This document shows positions 34,087 to 45,502 of a stretch of DNA of 64,000 nt, piece by piece. Each line of letters starts with the position of its first letter. Position 1 is the first letter of the stretch. A program made the position numbers and the translations under genes. The DNA lies in contig NC_037092.1 in assembly GCF_002994745.2 (NCBI RefSeq), positions 68,051,823-68,115,822 on the forward strand. Reading direction: 5' to 3'. The notes under the pieces are model-generated. The model was not told the DNA's origin, did no database searches, and saw nothing but the letters and a program-made list of their open reading frames with translations. Source of the DNA: Rosa chinensis. Its lineage: Eukaryota; Streptophyta; Magnoliopsida; Rosales; Rosaceae.

Positions 34087-35693
34087 ATGAAAAGAATGGA
34101 TAATCTTCTTTGTTCATTTCCTGCTTCCACAGCCATTATGGATCAAAGGTCCATTGTCCGCCGAGGCCATAGACTACTCATTGAAGATATTGACACCATT
34201 AATCCTCCTCCTCATTGTATTCGTGATAACGATGGTCGAGGAAAAAACCAACCCCTTTGTCACATCCCTTGTTCCTCTGATCAGTTACCAATTCACCCTA
34301 AATCATTTTATGAGAAATGCAGAAGGAGTTTTTCTAGGCAAAGTAGTAGTAGTGATCACCATCAGCTAAGTAGGAAAAGCAGTGCTGACATACATGAGGT
34401 AAGAAAGAGCACTTCATCTCGCTATCTCTTAAGGGAAGACTAATCATTCCCCTTCATCGACAAGATATCTGAAGAGGTTGATCTTCATTTTCAGGATGTT
34501 GCCTCGGTTCCAGCAACTGAACCCTCTAAGTCTAGACGCCCGATGATCTCTGATATAGGTCGTTGTAATTCCCCTACTACTTTAAGGTCTAAATCCACTC
34601 GATCTCATCATCAAGTATATTTTTCATATACAATTTTCATATCTCTTTCAATTGTAATGATTTTTTGGTATTTATTTATTTTGCTCCGTATCACTTGCAA
34701 CAAAATTAATAAACGTGAAGACACACACACACACACACACAACCTTGCTCAGGTGCGGATATCCGCACCTAAGCAAAACGTACGAATTTCCCATTTTTAC
34801 CCACTTTTTGATCATATTTTCACATCTTAACCGTTCAGTTTTTAGATCCTAATGTATAGATAATCTTTACAAAATTTCAGCCAATTTGATGATCGTTAAG
34901 GCATCCAAAACTGCAATTTACATGAAGAACTGAATCTGTTGAACAGGAACCGTTCATGTTTATAATGGTAAATTGCAGTTTTGGATGCCTTAACGATCAT
35001 CTAATTGGCTGAAAATTTGCAGAAGTGATCTATACATTAAGATCTAAAAACTGAACGGTTAAAATGTGAAAATATGATCGGAAAGTAAGGAAAAACTGAA
35101 AATCCGCACCTTTTGCTTAGGGGCAGATGTCCGCAGCCAAGAAGGGCTGTATATATATATAACCTTGCTCAGGTGCGGATATCCACACCTAAGTAAAATG
35201 TACGGATTTCCCATTTTTACCCACTTTCCGATCATATTTTCACATCTTAACCGTTCAGTTTTTAGATCCTAATGTATAGATCATCTCTACAAAATTTCAG
35301 CCAATTTGATGATCGTTAAGACATCTAAAACTGCAATTTACACGAACGAACCGAATCTGTCGAACCGGAACCGGTTGTGTTTATAATGGTAAATTGCTGT
35401 TTTGGATGCCTTAACGATCACCAAATTGGCTGAAAATTTGCAGAAGTGATCTATATATTAGGACCTAAAAACTGAACGGTTAAGATGTGAAAATATGATT
35501 GGAAAGTGGGGAAAAACTGGAAATCCGCACCTTTTGCTTAGGTGCGGATATCCGCAGCCAAAAAGGGCTGTATATATATAATTTTTTTTTTCTGGGACAA
35601 TTGAATTACGATTACAGGTTGTAGTCTTGACAGTGTTACTGCATTGCAAGGGCTGTGAACGAAAACTGAGGAAACACCTCTCTAAAATGGAAG
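34087..35693 (+). pseudogene. degenerate paralogue of the NaKR-type gene
   Basis: Exon 1 (34087-34614) encodes MKRMDNLLCSFPASTAIMDQ and then follows the 14661 gene block by block (REED-type end, then SFPFIDKISEE against VPFIDWLSET). A TAA at 34441-34443 interrupts it. Exon 2 (35618-35693, 76 bp as in the intact gene) gives VVVLTVLLHCKGCERKLRKH, so the CxxC metal site is kept. The intron between them holds two foldback MITEs. The third exon (end of the HMA domain and family tail) was not found between 35694 and 39500; a LINE tail lies at 35784. A hAT element fills its promoter. A truncated transcript could exist, but a normal protein cannot be made. Confidence 0.85.
34741..35580. mobile_element. 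foldback MITE, two tandem 420-bp copies
   Basis: Two units (34741-35160 and 35161-35580) repeat with a period of exactly 420 bp. Each folds on itself. A left arm of about 190 bases (GGTGCGGATATCCGCACC, then CCGTTCAGTTTTTAGATC and TGATGATCGTTAAGG) is mirrored by the right arm, and the unit ends AAGGGCTGTATATATATA. They lie in the only recognisable intron of the NaKR-type pseudogene, after a (CA)n run. A related foldback is at 54020-54420. No coding sequence. Confidence 0.88.
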
Positions 35694-35783
35694 GTATGTG
35701 CTGTTATTATTAGATAGAGAATTGATACATTATAAAATGGTCACTACAAAAATTCGATCTTCGAGTCAACACTCACAATTTTT

Positions 35784-36409
35784 ATTTATTTATTAATTTT
35801 TTTTTTGAGTAAAGGGCTGGTGCAGCTGCCCTCAAGGCTTGATTAATGAAACTGCCGAATTCAAAGGGGGGACATTGAGCCTAAACCCATGATTACAATA
35901 AGCACCTAGAGTACATCTTGAAATGATATCAAGAGTCCCTACCAAATATATGTATTCAAACAAGCACCAATTAGTGAAGAGTGTATCATTGGCTACTCCA
36001 TTTGCTTTAACATAGCGGTGACATACCAGAAAGATAACTCTATTACAACGAAGTATAATTACCAAAATCACAAATTTCTTACTATGTTGCCACCGGATAT
36101 GAAACCCGACGACACTGAGTTTCATCCTGCCACTAGGAGGTTGTGACCACTTAATCAGAATGGATCGTCGCCTCACTAGGCCAGATAAGGCACTTCGAGT
36201 GCACACACAGGCAGTTAGCCCGACTAGCCTTACAGAATAGTTGCAGGTTCTTATTACACGCCAAAAGCGAGACAATACTAACCAACTAACATAAGCAAGA
36301 ATAAAACAGAAAATAAAAATCTAGGCCAAGTTGGGCCTTCAGCGACGGCCCAAACCCAAGCCCACTCCGCCACACAGGAACTGGGAGAAACCAGCCGCCA
36401 TCCAAGCTA
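35784..36409 (-). mobile_element. LINE 3'-end copy in minus orientation
   Basis: Perfect 17-bp duplications CAACACTCACAATTTTT (35767-35783 and 36410-36426) flank the unit. An AT/T-rich tail is on the left, so it reads on the minus strand. A degenerate frame includes KWSQPPSGRMKLSVVG, which resembles the start of the LINE RNase H-like domain (normally ending in NVDG). It is 5'-truncated. Confidence 0.8.
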
Positions 36410-36429
36410 CAACACTCACAATTTTTGTA

Positions 36430-37523
36430 AAAGACAGTTTGTCACTATTGCCATATTAGAATGCATTGGTAACAAATAGTTATCTAAATAAAGCCTCTGT
36501 AATTATGAGTTGTACATCTTTTGCAGCTATATATATAACTACAATTGAAAAGAGATGATATACATTAGCAAAACATTGTCTTGCCAAAATAGATTCTATA
36601 ACATTATTGTTGAATTTTTAATACGACTAATTATAAAATGAACGGTTAGTTTTATGTATTGTTGTGTAGAAAAATACAGCTCTAAAACATAACAAATTAG
36701 AATATCTACTAATATAGCAATTAAAGTTGCTTATTAGTGGATTTATTAAATTCAATTAAATGATGCAGTTTCTTGTTTAAAAACACATACGTATTCAATT
36801 GGTCATAGTTATGTAGGGTTGGGAGATTTGGCTATGTAAGCCAGCCATAGAAATTCTTCCGCAGTCATAGTTATTAGTGGGTTCTCAATTTTCCAGAACC
36901 AAGGATTGGGTACCCGATTGCTCGGTATTCAAAACAAATGGAGATCCAAGATTTTTGGGCTTTGGGAGGAGTCTGACTCAAGCTTTAGTTGTTTAGGTCG
37001 GGGGCGGCTGGGGCTACAGTACGTCGTCATAATGGATCATCGCCGAGAACACCATGACCAAGACCAACAAAGGCCGCAATCCTTATATCTATGTGAAGAG
37101 GTAGGAGAAGTCGGTGAAAAGAATGAAATGTGGGGGACGAAGATGTCTTGGAGCTAAGCGGCTGGAGCCGCTATGATCCTCGCCGCCACACAGAGGCATC
37201 GCTAGAATTAGTGCAAAAATGCACGCCGTTGGAGAGAGAATAAAGTTTCTCATTTTGTATATGAAATCTGTCCAATAATATCATTTTTTAATAAAACCCA
37301 GCAAAATCTATATGGACCAAAATTTCTTTGCGAACCCCACAAACCCAAACTTTCTTCGCAATGACCTTTAACGGCGCCTAAATTTTTTTCCCTCTAACAT
37401 TAAAGAAATCTTTCTTCTTGACAAAGTAGTTATTATTAGGTTTAGATATTCCTTTTCGTTGTCTTTCAAAAGATGCTTTCATCCAAAAAAAGTCCATGTT
37501 CAAGGGGTATTGACGTCTAAATT

Positions 37524-37530
<7 letters not shown>
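36430..37530. other. AT-rich DNA, no gene seen
   Basis: Expected place for the lost third exon of the NaKR-type pseudogene, but no HMA-domain sequence was found. Short frames at 36906-37157 lack recognisable features. Confidence 0.45.

Positions 37531-37585
<55 letters not shown>
37531..37585. repeat. (CT)n microsatellite, about 27 units
   Basis: Uninterrupted CT dinucleotides. The minus-strand Arg-Glu frame across it (37378-37587) is an artefact of the repeat. Confidence 0.97.
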
Positions 37586-37588
<3 letters not shown>

Positions 37589-37589
37589 C

Positions 37590-39370
37590 TTGAACCCTAG
37601 CCGACTTCCAGCCTCTAATCCTTGCTCGTCCGGCAGTGGTCGGCATCTCTTGGTTGCGCTGCTGCCGGATGGGCGGTGGGATTCTAAAGTCTATCCTTGG
37701 GGTGACTCGATATAATGGCTTCGATAGTGTTGCTTGGTGTCTTGTCCTAATTGATGCTTCAGCGTGGCTGGAGTGGCTATATCATCGATAGAGGTGTGGT
37801 GGTAGTGGACATCATCGATGGGAGTGCTGTGACGTGTCTTGGTGGTTAGGGCAACGCGGTGACGTACGGCGGGTGGTTACCAGATGTGGCAGTGATGCGT
37901 GCAACAGGACGCACAGGAAGAGTAGATTGGAATGATGCCAGGTCTGTTGTTGGGCCTTGGATTTTAGCTTCCTTTGCGCCCTGGGCCTTCTATTTAGTCT
38001 TTTGTTTTTGTCTAATAATTCCCTACTATTCTAGGGACCTATGCTCTTTAGTTCTTACTTAGCTCTATTGAGTATAGTTTTACTTGGCCTATTCGCTACC
38101 TTAGCTTATAGGCTCGCTTTTATTAAGTGAGCACTAATTATACATTGAGTGGTCTATACTTATGCATCACTGTAGTACCCCCACAACCTTTTGTCTGTCT
38201 AGCCATTGGCAGTGGAGGGATATATAATAGCTATTCTTGCTTGAGTTTTAATTTTTAAATGACAATCATTGATGGATTGATTAAATAAAAAAAAATAAAA
38301 AAAAGCTGCTTTCGTCACTTTCATTTCTACCCTTATATATCTACACCTAAGAAAAGAAAAGAAAAAAAATCTATACCTACACATTTCTGCACATTATTAA
38401 ATTATTTTTCTTTTATACGAAAAGTAAAATTACAAACTAGTTATTAAATTAAACTTTCATTCTTTATGATATGATGTAAAACATTAACTCGCTCGCTTCT
38501 ATTCATTCAAGGCCACACTAAACAATCGTTCACTCTTCTGCAAGCTTTCTGCACAGCCTCTACACCTTGTTGTACAAACCATGCAGTAAAAAGTTTATTT
38601 TTGGGTCCTCTTTTACAAAACTATGCAAGAGCGCACTGATGAATATGATTGATATAGAAGATTTTGGTTTTGTTTGATGAGATGATGATACTAGCTAGTT
38701 GGTATATAATTATATAAGTATATTACTATGAAATTAATTATTTTAAGAACTTCCTTTTAAAATCATTATAACATGGAACATATGTCTGCATTTCTAGAAT
38801 TCTAGCATTGGAGTGGTGCTTTCATTTCTAGTCTCGTATCTTTTAAATTTATACCTTAGTTTTGTTTTACGACTTCCGATTGATTCATGACCAACTTTTT
38901 TCTCTTTTTTCATATTTATTTTCATCGGTTGATTCCACAAACAGACAAACTACAAACTTTAGAAACTTGTCTTCATGTTTCCACATTTGACCCTATACTT
39001 CTAAAATTCACAACTCAAAGTAATGAACCTTTCTTTAAATTGCAGGTTTGGACCCACTTGTATCTTTGGTTGGTCTTTCACACATTGGACCACACAGAGA
39101 TGTCTACGTACTGAATATTATCGCTATCAGATTCTGAATCAGAAGAGATATTACACGGAAATGGTATTTCTTTTCTTTGGGGTTTTCTAAAGCTGAGTTA
39201 ACTTCTACCCATATTGAACCACCCATTTCTTCATTGACATTTAACTCTTTCTACGCATTCAAGGCCAAGCCGAGTTCAAATCAATGCTTTTTATTCATTT
39301 GAAATATTAAAGATTTTATTTCAGCCAGCTTTTTGTACACTGAGGATTTTTCCTCAGCCTTTACACCTTG
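37590..39370. other. unassigned; possible retroposon piece then B3-gene upstream DNA
   Basis: From 37590 to about 38230 the DNA is GC-richer and looks like a retroposon leader or tail, but no ends were found. Short stretches near 38510-38600 and 39255-39400 resemble each other (ATTCAAGGCCA, then TACACCTTGTNGTACAAA), a partial duplication upstream of the B3 gene. Confidence 0.4.
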
Positions 39371-39371
39371 T

Positions 39372-39443
39372 AGTACAAAGAATGCAGAAGGCCAATAAAT
39401 GTATTGAAGTACAAAGAATGCAGGAGGCCAATAAATGTATTGA
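39372..39443. repeat. 36-bp tandem pair upstream of the B3 gene
   Basis: The unit AGTACAAAGAATGCAGAAGG plus CCAATAAATGTATTGA occurs twice back to back with one difference, about 120 bases before the start codon. Confidence 0.9.
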
Positions 39444-39559
39444 AGATTTCTTTGTAAACGATCTGTATGAAGGTCGCTCTCTCTCTCACTCTCTCTCGAA
39501 ATTGTTGTTTCTCCTCCCAAACAAAAAGCCCCATCGTTTTCATTGTTGTAGGACTTGTG

Positions 39560-41225
39560 ATGGCTTCTTCGAGCAGGAGAAAGAGCAGTGCTAAAGGAGT
39601 TGCCTCTCCAAGCTTCTTCAAGGTTGTTGTGGATGAGGCTCTTGAAGATGGGATGCTTGTACGTTTAAACCTTCGCTTAGTCTTTCTCATAATCTGCTTT
39701 TTGTATTAGTTGAAAACCTTTGCTGGGTCTCTCATCTTGTTTCAACTTCAAAGTTTGGAAGCTCTTTATGTATGTTCTTGCCTTATGCTCTTTTTATTAG
39801 ATTTCCTATTGTAATATACTAATATCATAGTTTGTTAAATCTGTTTGTTTTAGATTTGTTATCTTGTTGGTCTAGATGTCTAGAATAGTTACAATCTTTA
39901 GCTTCAATTTCTTTAATTCTTTTTTTCTTTGAAGAATTATAAGGATTGAGGTTTAATTTTAAATTGTTATAATGTGACTGTACTTAAATTTACTTAATTA
40001 CTTAGGAAGAAATGCCTTTTACCCTCTAGGGAAAAAAACTGGTTGATTAAACGTGACTGGTTTTGATGTACTTGTCCACCGTGTTTTGTTTAACTCCATG
40101 CCTTTCCCCTTCAAATCTTTGAAGAGTACTTGTGCTTAGCTTGCCTGATTGAGTAAAACAGTTAATTAAACCAATGCGCATCGGAAGCATGTTCGATAAT
40201 TACCACAGCCCATGTGTATTTGTGTGTTTAAAACTAAAATGTAGGTTTTGATTAGGGGTAATTTAAATGATTGTCTCGTTTTTGTTAGATGCACATATGT
40301 GTTTGTATATTCTACATCTGAATTTGAGGAAGTTCGTTATAGGAAATTGAAGGTTATGTTGCGAGGAACTATGAAGATTTCCTGGGATGCTCAGTAGTCC
40401 TCACTGATCCGAAAGGTTCTATGTGGCCAATGGAACTCAAAAGGAGCAATGGCAGCGTTTGGTTGAAAAAGGGTTGGCTAGAATTTGCCAACTTTTATTC
40501 CCTAAAACAAGGATGCTTCATATTTTTTACCCACAAAGGCTTCGATTCAGGTTTCCAAGTACGTATTTTCAATAAGAGGTGGTTGGAGATAGATTATCCA
40601 TTCAAATCAAGCCATCAAGAGGATTGCAAGTTTCGTAGAGGTATTTATATATGAAAAATAAAAAAGAACTTTGAAGTTTGTGTAAGTGATCATTCAGATG
40701 TTTTCTTGAGGTTTAATCTATTTTCTATTTGGGGCTTACCCCATGGAGTTGAATCCTGGAAATTGGACAGGAGGTGATGAAGCCTTTACAAGAGCTAAGA
40801 GGTTCAAATCCAACCATCCATGTCTTGCTGTCAGAATGCAACCCTCCTACCTGTTAAGGGGTTTGGTAAGCTCTTTGTTAACAACCCCCCGTCCTTAAAG
40901 TAAGAGAAGATGCAGATATGGCTTCCTTTATTTACATTTTTTCTTCTTCTGTTGTGTGCAGAAATTGAATGCAACCTTTGTGAATGAAAATATCTGTGCA
41001 ACAGGCGCCACTCGCAAAATCAAGCTACAGATTCCAAATGGGAAAACCTGGTCTGCTAAGTGCTCTGTCTACTTATGCATGAACAAAGACTATGCAAAAA
41101 TCTGCAGTGGTTGGACAAAGTTTGCGGCAGAAAATAAGCTGCAAGTAGGGGATGCTTGTGCGTTGGAGCTGATAAAGGAGTGCCCTAAACTTACATTCTT
41201 GGTTCACATATTCCGAGCTAACTAA
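39560..41225 (+). CDS. B3 domain protein, REM/VRN1-like, two B3 domains
   Basis: Four exons (39560-39658, 40343-40640, 40771-40865, 40962-41225) join in phase (99+298+95+264 bp) to a 251-residue protein. Domain 1 (about residues 18-120) starts ASPSFFKVVVDEALEDGML and continues GSVWLKKGWLEFANFYSLKQGCFIFF. Domain 2 (about 150-250) has AVRMQPSYLLRGL, then KTWSAKCS, GWTKFAAENKLQVGDACALELI and ends LVHIFRAN. The REM branch of plant-specific B3 factors binds DNA, often weakly in sequence, and acts in reproductive or vernalisation pathways; the precise role here is unknown. At 251 residues it is shorter than typical VRN1 and has a short linker. The start is chosen because the upstream frame has no family match. 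Splice sites are all GT-AG. Confidence 0.87.
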
Positions 41226-42187
41226 GAGATGCATGTGGGCTGATAGTAGAAAGACTGTAGTTTGTTATGCTTCTACCTCCTTTTCATCTGTTATTTCGCA
41301 GAACATGATGAATTAGCAAAAAAATCTATAATTCCAGCATTTCCATTTCCTTTCAATACATGGTACTTTTTATTGAAAACAAAATTTGATACAGAGGTAA
41401 GAATGTAAGATATGCATGTTCTGTAGGTATAGACAAAGGTTAAACATTTGCTTCAGCTAGTTAGCTCTGATTTAACGCCGGCTTTAATCAACGATGAAGT
41501 TATTAACAAATTGTAACAAAGCTTTCCTCTCTTTCCTCGAATCCACCAGTAGATACTAGATACAAATGACTTCAGTTTTGCATGCCCATCAAATTTATTT
41601 GCACCACAAGCATTGCTAGAGCCAATTAGGAACTAGACTTCACATCAACAATGTAACTCCTCAACAAAACCTCCTCTACTCCCAGAAGCCTTCCAGTTGG
41701 GTGTAGAGCTGTAGAGTAGCTTAGCTTGAATGCTCACTTAACCACTTTTAGAACCACAAGTACCACTAGAAGAGTTTCCTGAGACTGACATGGAGATCAG
41801 AGTAAAAAATCCATGACATTGGTGACATGTTTTAGCTCTTTAACAAAGCCTTTTCAGTTCCTCTTTCCCCTGAACCATACCAGTAGGCATAGCTCAGTTC
41901 ACAAGAGCGTCTATCACCTGACTCCACAAAAAGAACAAATCTTATCTTCTCCTTCCTATTACCTGAAAAGGCACTACTTTTGCTCTAACCTAAGGGCCAA
42001 GCAGCAATATGTTTCTCTGGTGGATGAAGTTTAGTTTACTATTGCGAAGCCCAATAAATGTTAAAACTGCTCATTTCACTGAAACAAAGATCTCGCCGCC
42101 AGTCATTTATGTGTGAATAGTACCATCCCTGAAACAGAAACCAAATTGACGACAAAATGGCTGTGATCGTCTCTTTCTTGACAATTA
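41226..42187. other. intergenic, two convergent 3' ends
   Basis: Holds the 3' flank of the B3 gene from the left and of the PPR gene from the right. No further gene or repeat was recognised. Confidence 0.5.
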
Positions 42188-43591
42188 TTAGTCGGCAGAT
42201 ATGACTTCAGTCATTTTCTCACCTGCAACAATGTCCTTACCACAAGCATCAACAACTGGTGCTTCCCAAGCTTCGCAACATAATTGCATATTTCTGTTTT
42301 CCATCTCCTCCAAGACAAAACAAGTACCATCAACATTCCCACACTTCAATAGTCCTGTAACCAAGCACTCAAATGTTTTCAACCGAGGACAGTGTTTACT
42401 TTTCAACATGGCAATCAAAACCTTCAGCCCTCCCTCAAAATCTTTAATCTGACAAAACCCATCAACCATCATCCTGTATGTGGCCGCATTAGGCTCGAAA
42501 CCTCCAACTTGCATTTCAATCAAGACTTTATAAGCCTCTATAGCCCTACCTTCCTTGCACAGAAAATTAATCAATATGTTATAAATCACAACATCTGGCT
42601 TAAACCGCCTTTTCTTCATTTCCTGCAGTAAATATTTTGCCGCCTCAATCTTCCCTCTTCTTCCAAGATCACTTATCAAAACACCATAATTCACAAGCCG
42701 TGGTTTACAACCCCGATACTCCATATCAAACATCATCTTCTTTGCTTCCTCATACTTTCCTACTATGCACAAACCTTCCATCAATAATGCATATGTTACA
42801 GCGTTCGGGTACTTCCCTTTCTGTCTCATATCCTCGAGCAAACCAGTAGCTTCCTCCAACTCACCCTTTCTACCGAAAAACCCTATCAGACTGTTATACG
42901 TCACCACACTAGGCTGCACTTTTCTCTCAAGCATTTCATCGAACACCTTGCGTGCTTCATCCAATTCACCTTTCTTGAGCCACCCCTTTATCATTATGTT
43001 ATACGAAATCGAATTCGGCCGAAAACCCATTTGATTACACCGACCGAAAATCTCATCGGCATCGGCAAACCTATCACTATCAACAAGCACATTAAGCAGT
43101 GAATTGAAAGACTGCAATGTACGGACGCAATTAAAAGAATTGATTTGGTGGAAAAGCTCAATGGCTTTCTCTACCAACTTGGCCTTCCCATAATGTTGAA
43201 TTAGAGCAATGAAAAGGGTATCTTTGCAGTGAATGTTTCTGTCTCGTACATGGCCAAGAATGGTCTCAACGGCTTCGAAGTTTCGATTACGAGCCAGCTT
43301 ATAGATGAGAGCAGAGTAAGAGGGGTAGTCGTGTTTGAAGCCCATTTCGTGGTACTCTCGGAAGAGAGACAAGGCATCTTCTGGGCCCTGAACTTCTTTG
43401 ACATCGGAGACGAATGGTATGGGCTTGCGAGGCTTTGCGGCGTCTCTGTGAGGCCGTTCGCGGCGAGGCTTGGTCTTCGGTTTGTTGGGTCGACGGAGAG
43501 TGTGGTATGGTTGGAGTTTTGTGCGATTGCTCCAATGGAGGAGAAGGTTTGATTGTGCTTGATTTAAAGCTTTGGCTCTTGAATGGAACAT
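42188..43591 (-). CDS. P-class pentatricopeptide repeat protein, organelle-targeted
   Basis: A single exon, as usual for PPR genes, encodes 467 residues from the Met at 43591. An ATG at 43699 would add 36 residues of leader-like sequence. The inner Met is preferred because the basic, Ser/Ala/Leu-containing start (MFHSRAKALNQAQSNLLLHW) looks like a mitochondrial presequence. About ten 35-residue repeats follow, for example PNSISYNIMIKGWLKKGELD, PSVVTYNSLIGFFGRKGELE and PDVVIYNILINFLCKEGRAI. There are no E or DYW domains, so it is P-class: it binds and stabilises or processes specific organelle RNAs. It seems close to Arabidopsis At1g07740-type proteins, from memory only. The frame is fully open. 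Confidence 0.93.
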   Translation of the reverse strand: MFHSRAKALNQAQSNLLLHWSNRTKLQPYHTLRRPNKPKTKPRRERPHRDAAKPRKPIPFVSDVKEVQGPEDALSLFREYHEMGFKHDYPSYSALIYKLARNRNFEAVETILGHVRDRNIHCKDTLFIALIQHYGKAKLVEKAIELFHQINSFNCVRTLQSFNSLLNVLVDSDRFADADEIFGRCNQMGFRPNSISYNIMIKGWLKKGELDEARKVFDEMLERKVQPSVVTYNSLIGFFGRKGELEEATGLLEDMRQKGKYPNAVTYALLMEGLCIVGKYEEAKKMMFDMEYRGCKPRLVNYGVLISDLGRRGKIEAAKYLLQEMKKRRFKPDVVIYNILINFLCKEGRAIEAYKVLIEMQVGGFEPNAATYRMMVDGFCQIKDFEGGLKVLIAMLKSKHCPRLKTFECLVTGLLKCGNVDGTCFVLEEMENRNMQLCCEAWEAPVVDACGKDIVAGEKMTEVISAD

Positions 43592-43795
43592 GGAGGCGGG
43601 AAGGAAAGAATTTTGATTTCCAGGTAGAGAAGGATGGAATGAAATGGCAGCGGTGTTATACCCATTTTGCCATTTTCCAGTTGAGGTCAAACTTTTCACT
43701 TTAGTAGAATTGTAAATTAATGAATTTCAAAAAACAAAAAATTGTAGATTAATGAGATATACATTATTGGACCTTTTGAATAACAGTCAAGAAGA

Positions 43796-45502
43796 ATACT
43801 GTAGAAAAAAGACCGAGTCGCCTTCCTCTTCCGCTAGGGTTAGGGTTTTTGCATTGTTTCTGTGCAATTTTCAATGATGACATCTGTTGATGCCATGGTT
43901 GCTCGGCTTGCATCTTCTCTTGCAATTGCGGAGGGGAGGAAGCAGGTCGATTTGCGACCTACACAAGGGAAGGGTCTGCGTCAGTCAAATGTGTTTTTGG
44001 TGGGCAAACTTCTCACTGCTCGGGAATACAAGGTTCGTTCGTTCCTGGGGATGTTTCGCAATGCATGGATAGTGAATGGATCGCTACAGGTTGAAGAAGC
44101 AGAAGGGCAGAGAGTTCTCTTCACTCTGTCTGATGCAACTGATAGAGATCGAATCTGGAAGGAAGCCCCATGGGGTTATAACCATACACCGGTTGCCCTA
44201 GCCTATTATGATGGCATTGCTCCCATTGAATATGTCTCCTTTGCGACGTCGTCGTACTGGATAACACTGCAGGGCATCCCTCCTGCCTTCCAATCTGAGA
44301 GGGTGATGACTATGATTGGATTCACTCTTGGTGATTTCAAGGAGATTGATAAACAAGCCAAGAAAGTAGGCAATATGCGTATCAGGGTGGAAATACCTTT
44401 CAATAGACCACTGTCCTTCAAACGCTGGTATTGGGTGGAGGATGAGGTTGAGTTTCTCTGCAAGTTCAGGCATGATAAACTCTTTGGTAGATGCTCGGTT
44501 TGTGGTTTTGTTACCCATGTAGGAATACCATGTTCCGGGCCTCCTTTGGAGGAAGATGATGAAGCCAAGCGCACAGTGTTGGGTGCGGCACCGGTGGCTA
44601 ATCCAACTGCACTAGAGATGCAGCTTATTGGGGTCAATAATTTGGCCTCTAGTTCGGCATCAACTAGTAGGGTGAATGCAAGCACTCGAGCTAGGGTTTC
44701 TATGGCAGGTCTGGAGGTTGTATTCTTTGTTGTGGTCCCTAATCAAATGCCTGAACGTTTGCTCCACAATCCTGCAATGATGTTACAATGTCCCCGGCGT
44801 CAGGCAAATATCCGGGAGCTGCCAGAGATGATGACTGTCTCTGAGAGAATAACAGGGAAGAGGAGAAGTAGGGAGGAGGATCTTATCACTATCTCTCCCA
44901 AGAAATTGAAATTGAGCCTAGCTGTTGGCAAAAGAAACTTGAATTTGGAACCAGATAATTTATAATTGGTGCCTATGTTGCAGTCTGAGGAGCAGCCCAT
45001 TCAGATGAAGAGAAAGAGGGGTAGACTTGCAGGTAGTAGAAACAAGCTACCATATGGTGAAAAGAAGAAAGCAAATCAGGGTGATGAGGTTAGGGAAACC
45101 AAGAGAAAACTATTACCAAAGCTTGACAAGGCAAATGTCGTTTTAGGCTCCAACTCGAAAGGGAAGGAGTTGGCTCTTTACTAATTCATTTGTTTTCCTT
45201 CTTCAAGCCTATGTGAGGGTGGTGAAGCTTCTATATGTCTTCTATAACATTTCTAATCAGTGTTTGGACCACAATTGCGTGCCTGGCATGCAAGGGTTAG
45301 TTGAATATTTCTTCCGTAGAAGGCGAGGTTTAATCACTTTTATATAGGCTTGCTATTCAGCAAGCGTACCAGAGACTTTAGTAGTTTGCTATGGCTTGGA
45401 TAGGGTAGTCCTTTATTTTGGCTTTCTTATGTAAGCTTTGTAGACTATAGTCATTTGGCTATTGATCTAATGAATTTCAACTTCTATTAAAAAAAAAAAA
45501 AA
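43796..45502 (+). mobile_element. ORF1-only LINE-like retroposon with poly(A)
   Basis: A 12-bp duplication with one mismatch, CAGTCAAGAAGA (43784-43795) and CAATCAAGAAGA (45503-45514), brackets 1.7 kb ending in an A run. Inside is a single DUF4283-like ORF followed by a 300-base tail, with no reverse transcriptase. It inserted about 200 bases upstream of the PPR start. It is either a non-autonomous LINE or an internally deleted one. A 5'-truncated relative is at 25922-27294. Confidence 0.85.
43862..45184 (+). pseudogene. DUF4283/zinc-knuckle ORF1 with AT-hook-like tail
   Basis: The frame opens MQFSMMTSVDAMVARLASSL; ATG 43874 or 43880 would also serve. The DUF4283-like domain (about residues 35-190) includes FRNAWIVNGSLQVEEAEGQR, LFTLSDATDRDRIWKEAPWG and SYWITLQGIPPAFQSERVM. 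A knuckle-like LFGRCSVCGFVTHVGIPC follows, degenerate because the final His-Cys spacing is off. A TAA at 44963-44965 stops the frame, which then continues to 45184 with the basic KRKRGRLAGSRNK block. These proteins are thought to coat LINE RNA. The single stop makes the tail untranslated unless read through. Confidence 0.78.

Noticed and set aside
37378..37587. Arg-Glu repeat protein
   Set aside because: Pure translation of the (CT)n microsatellite.
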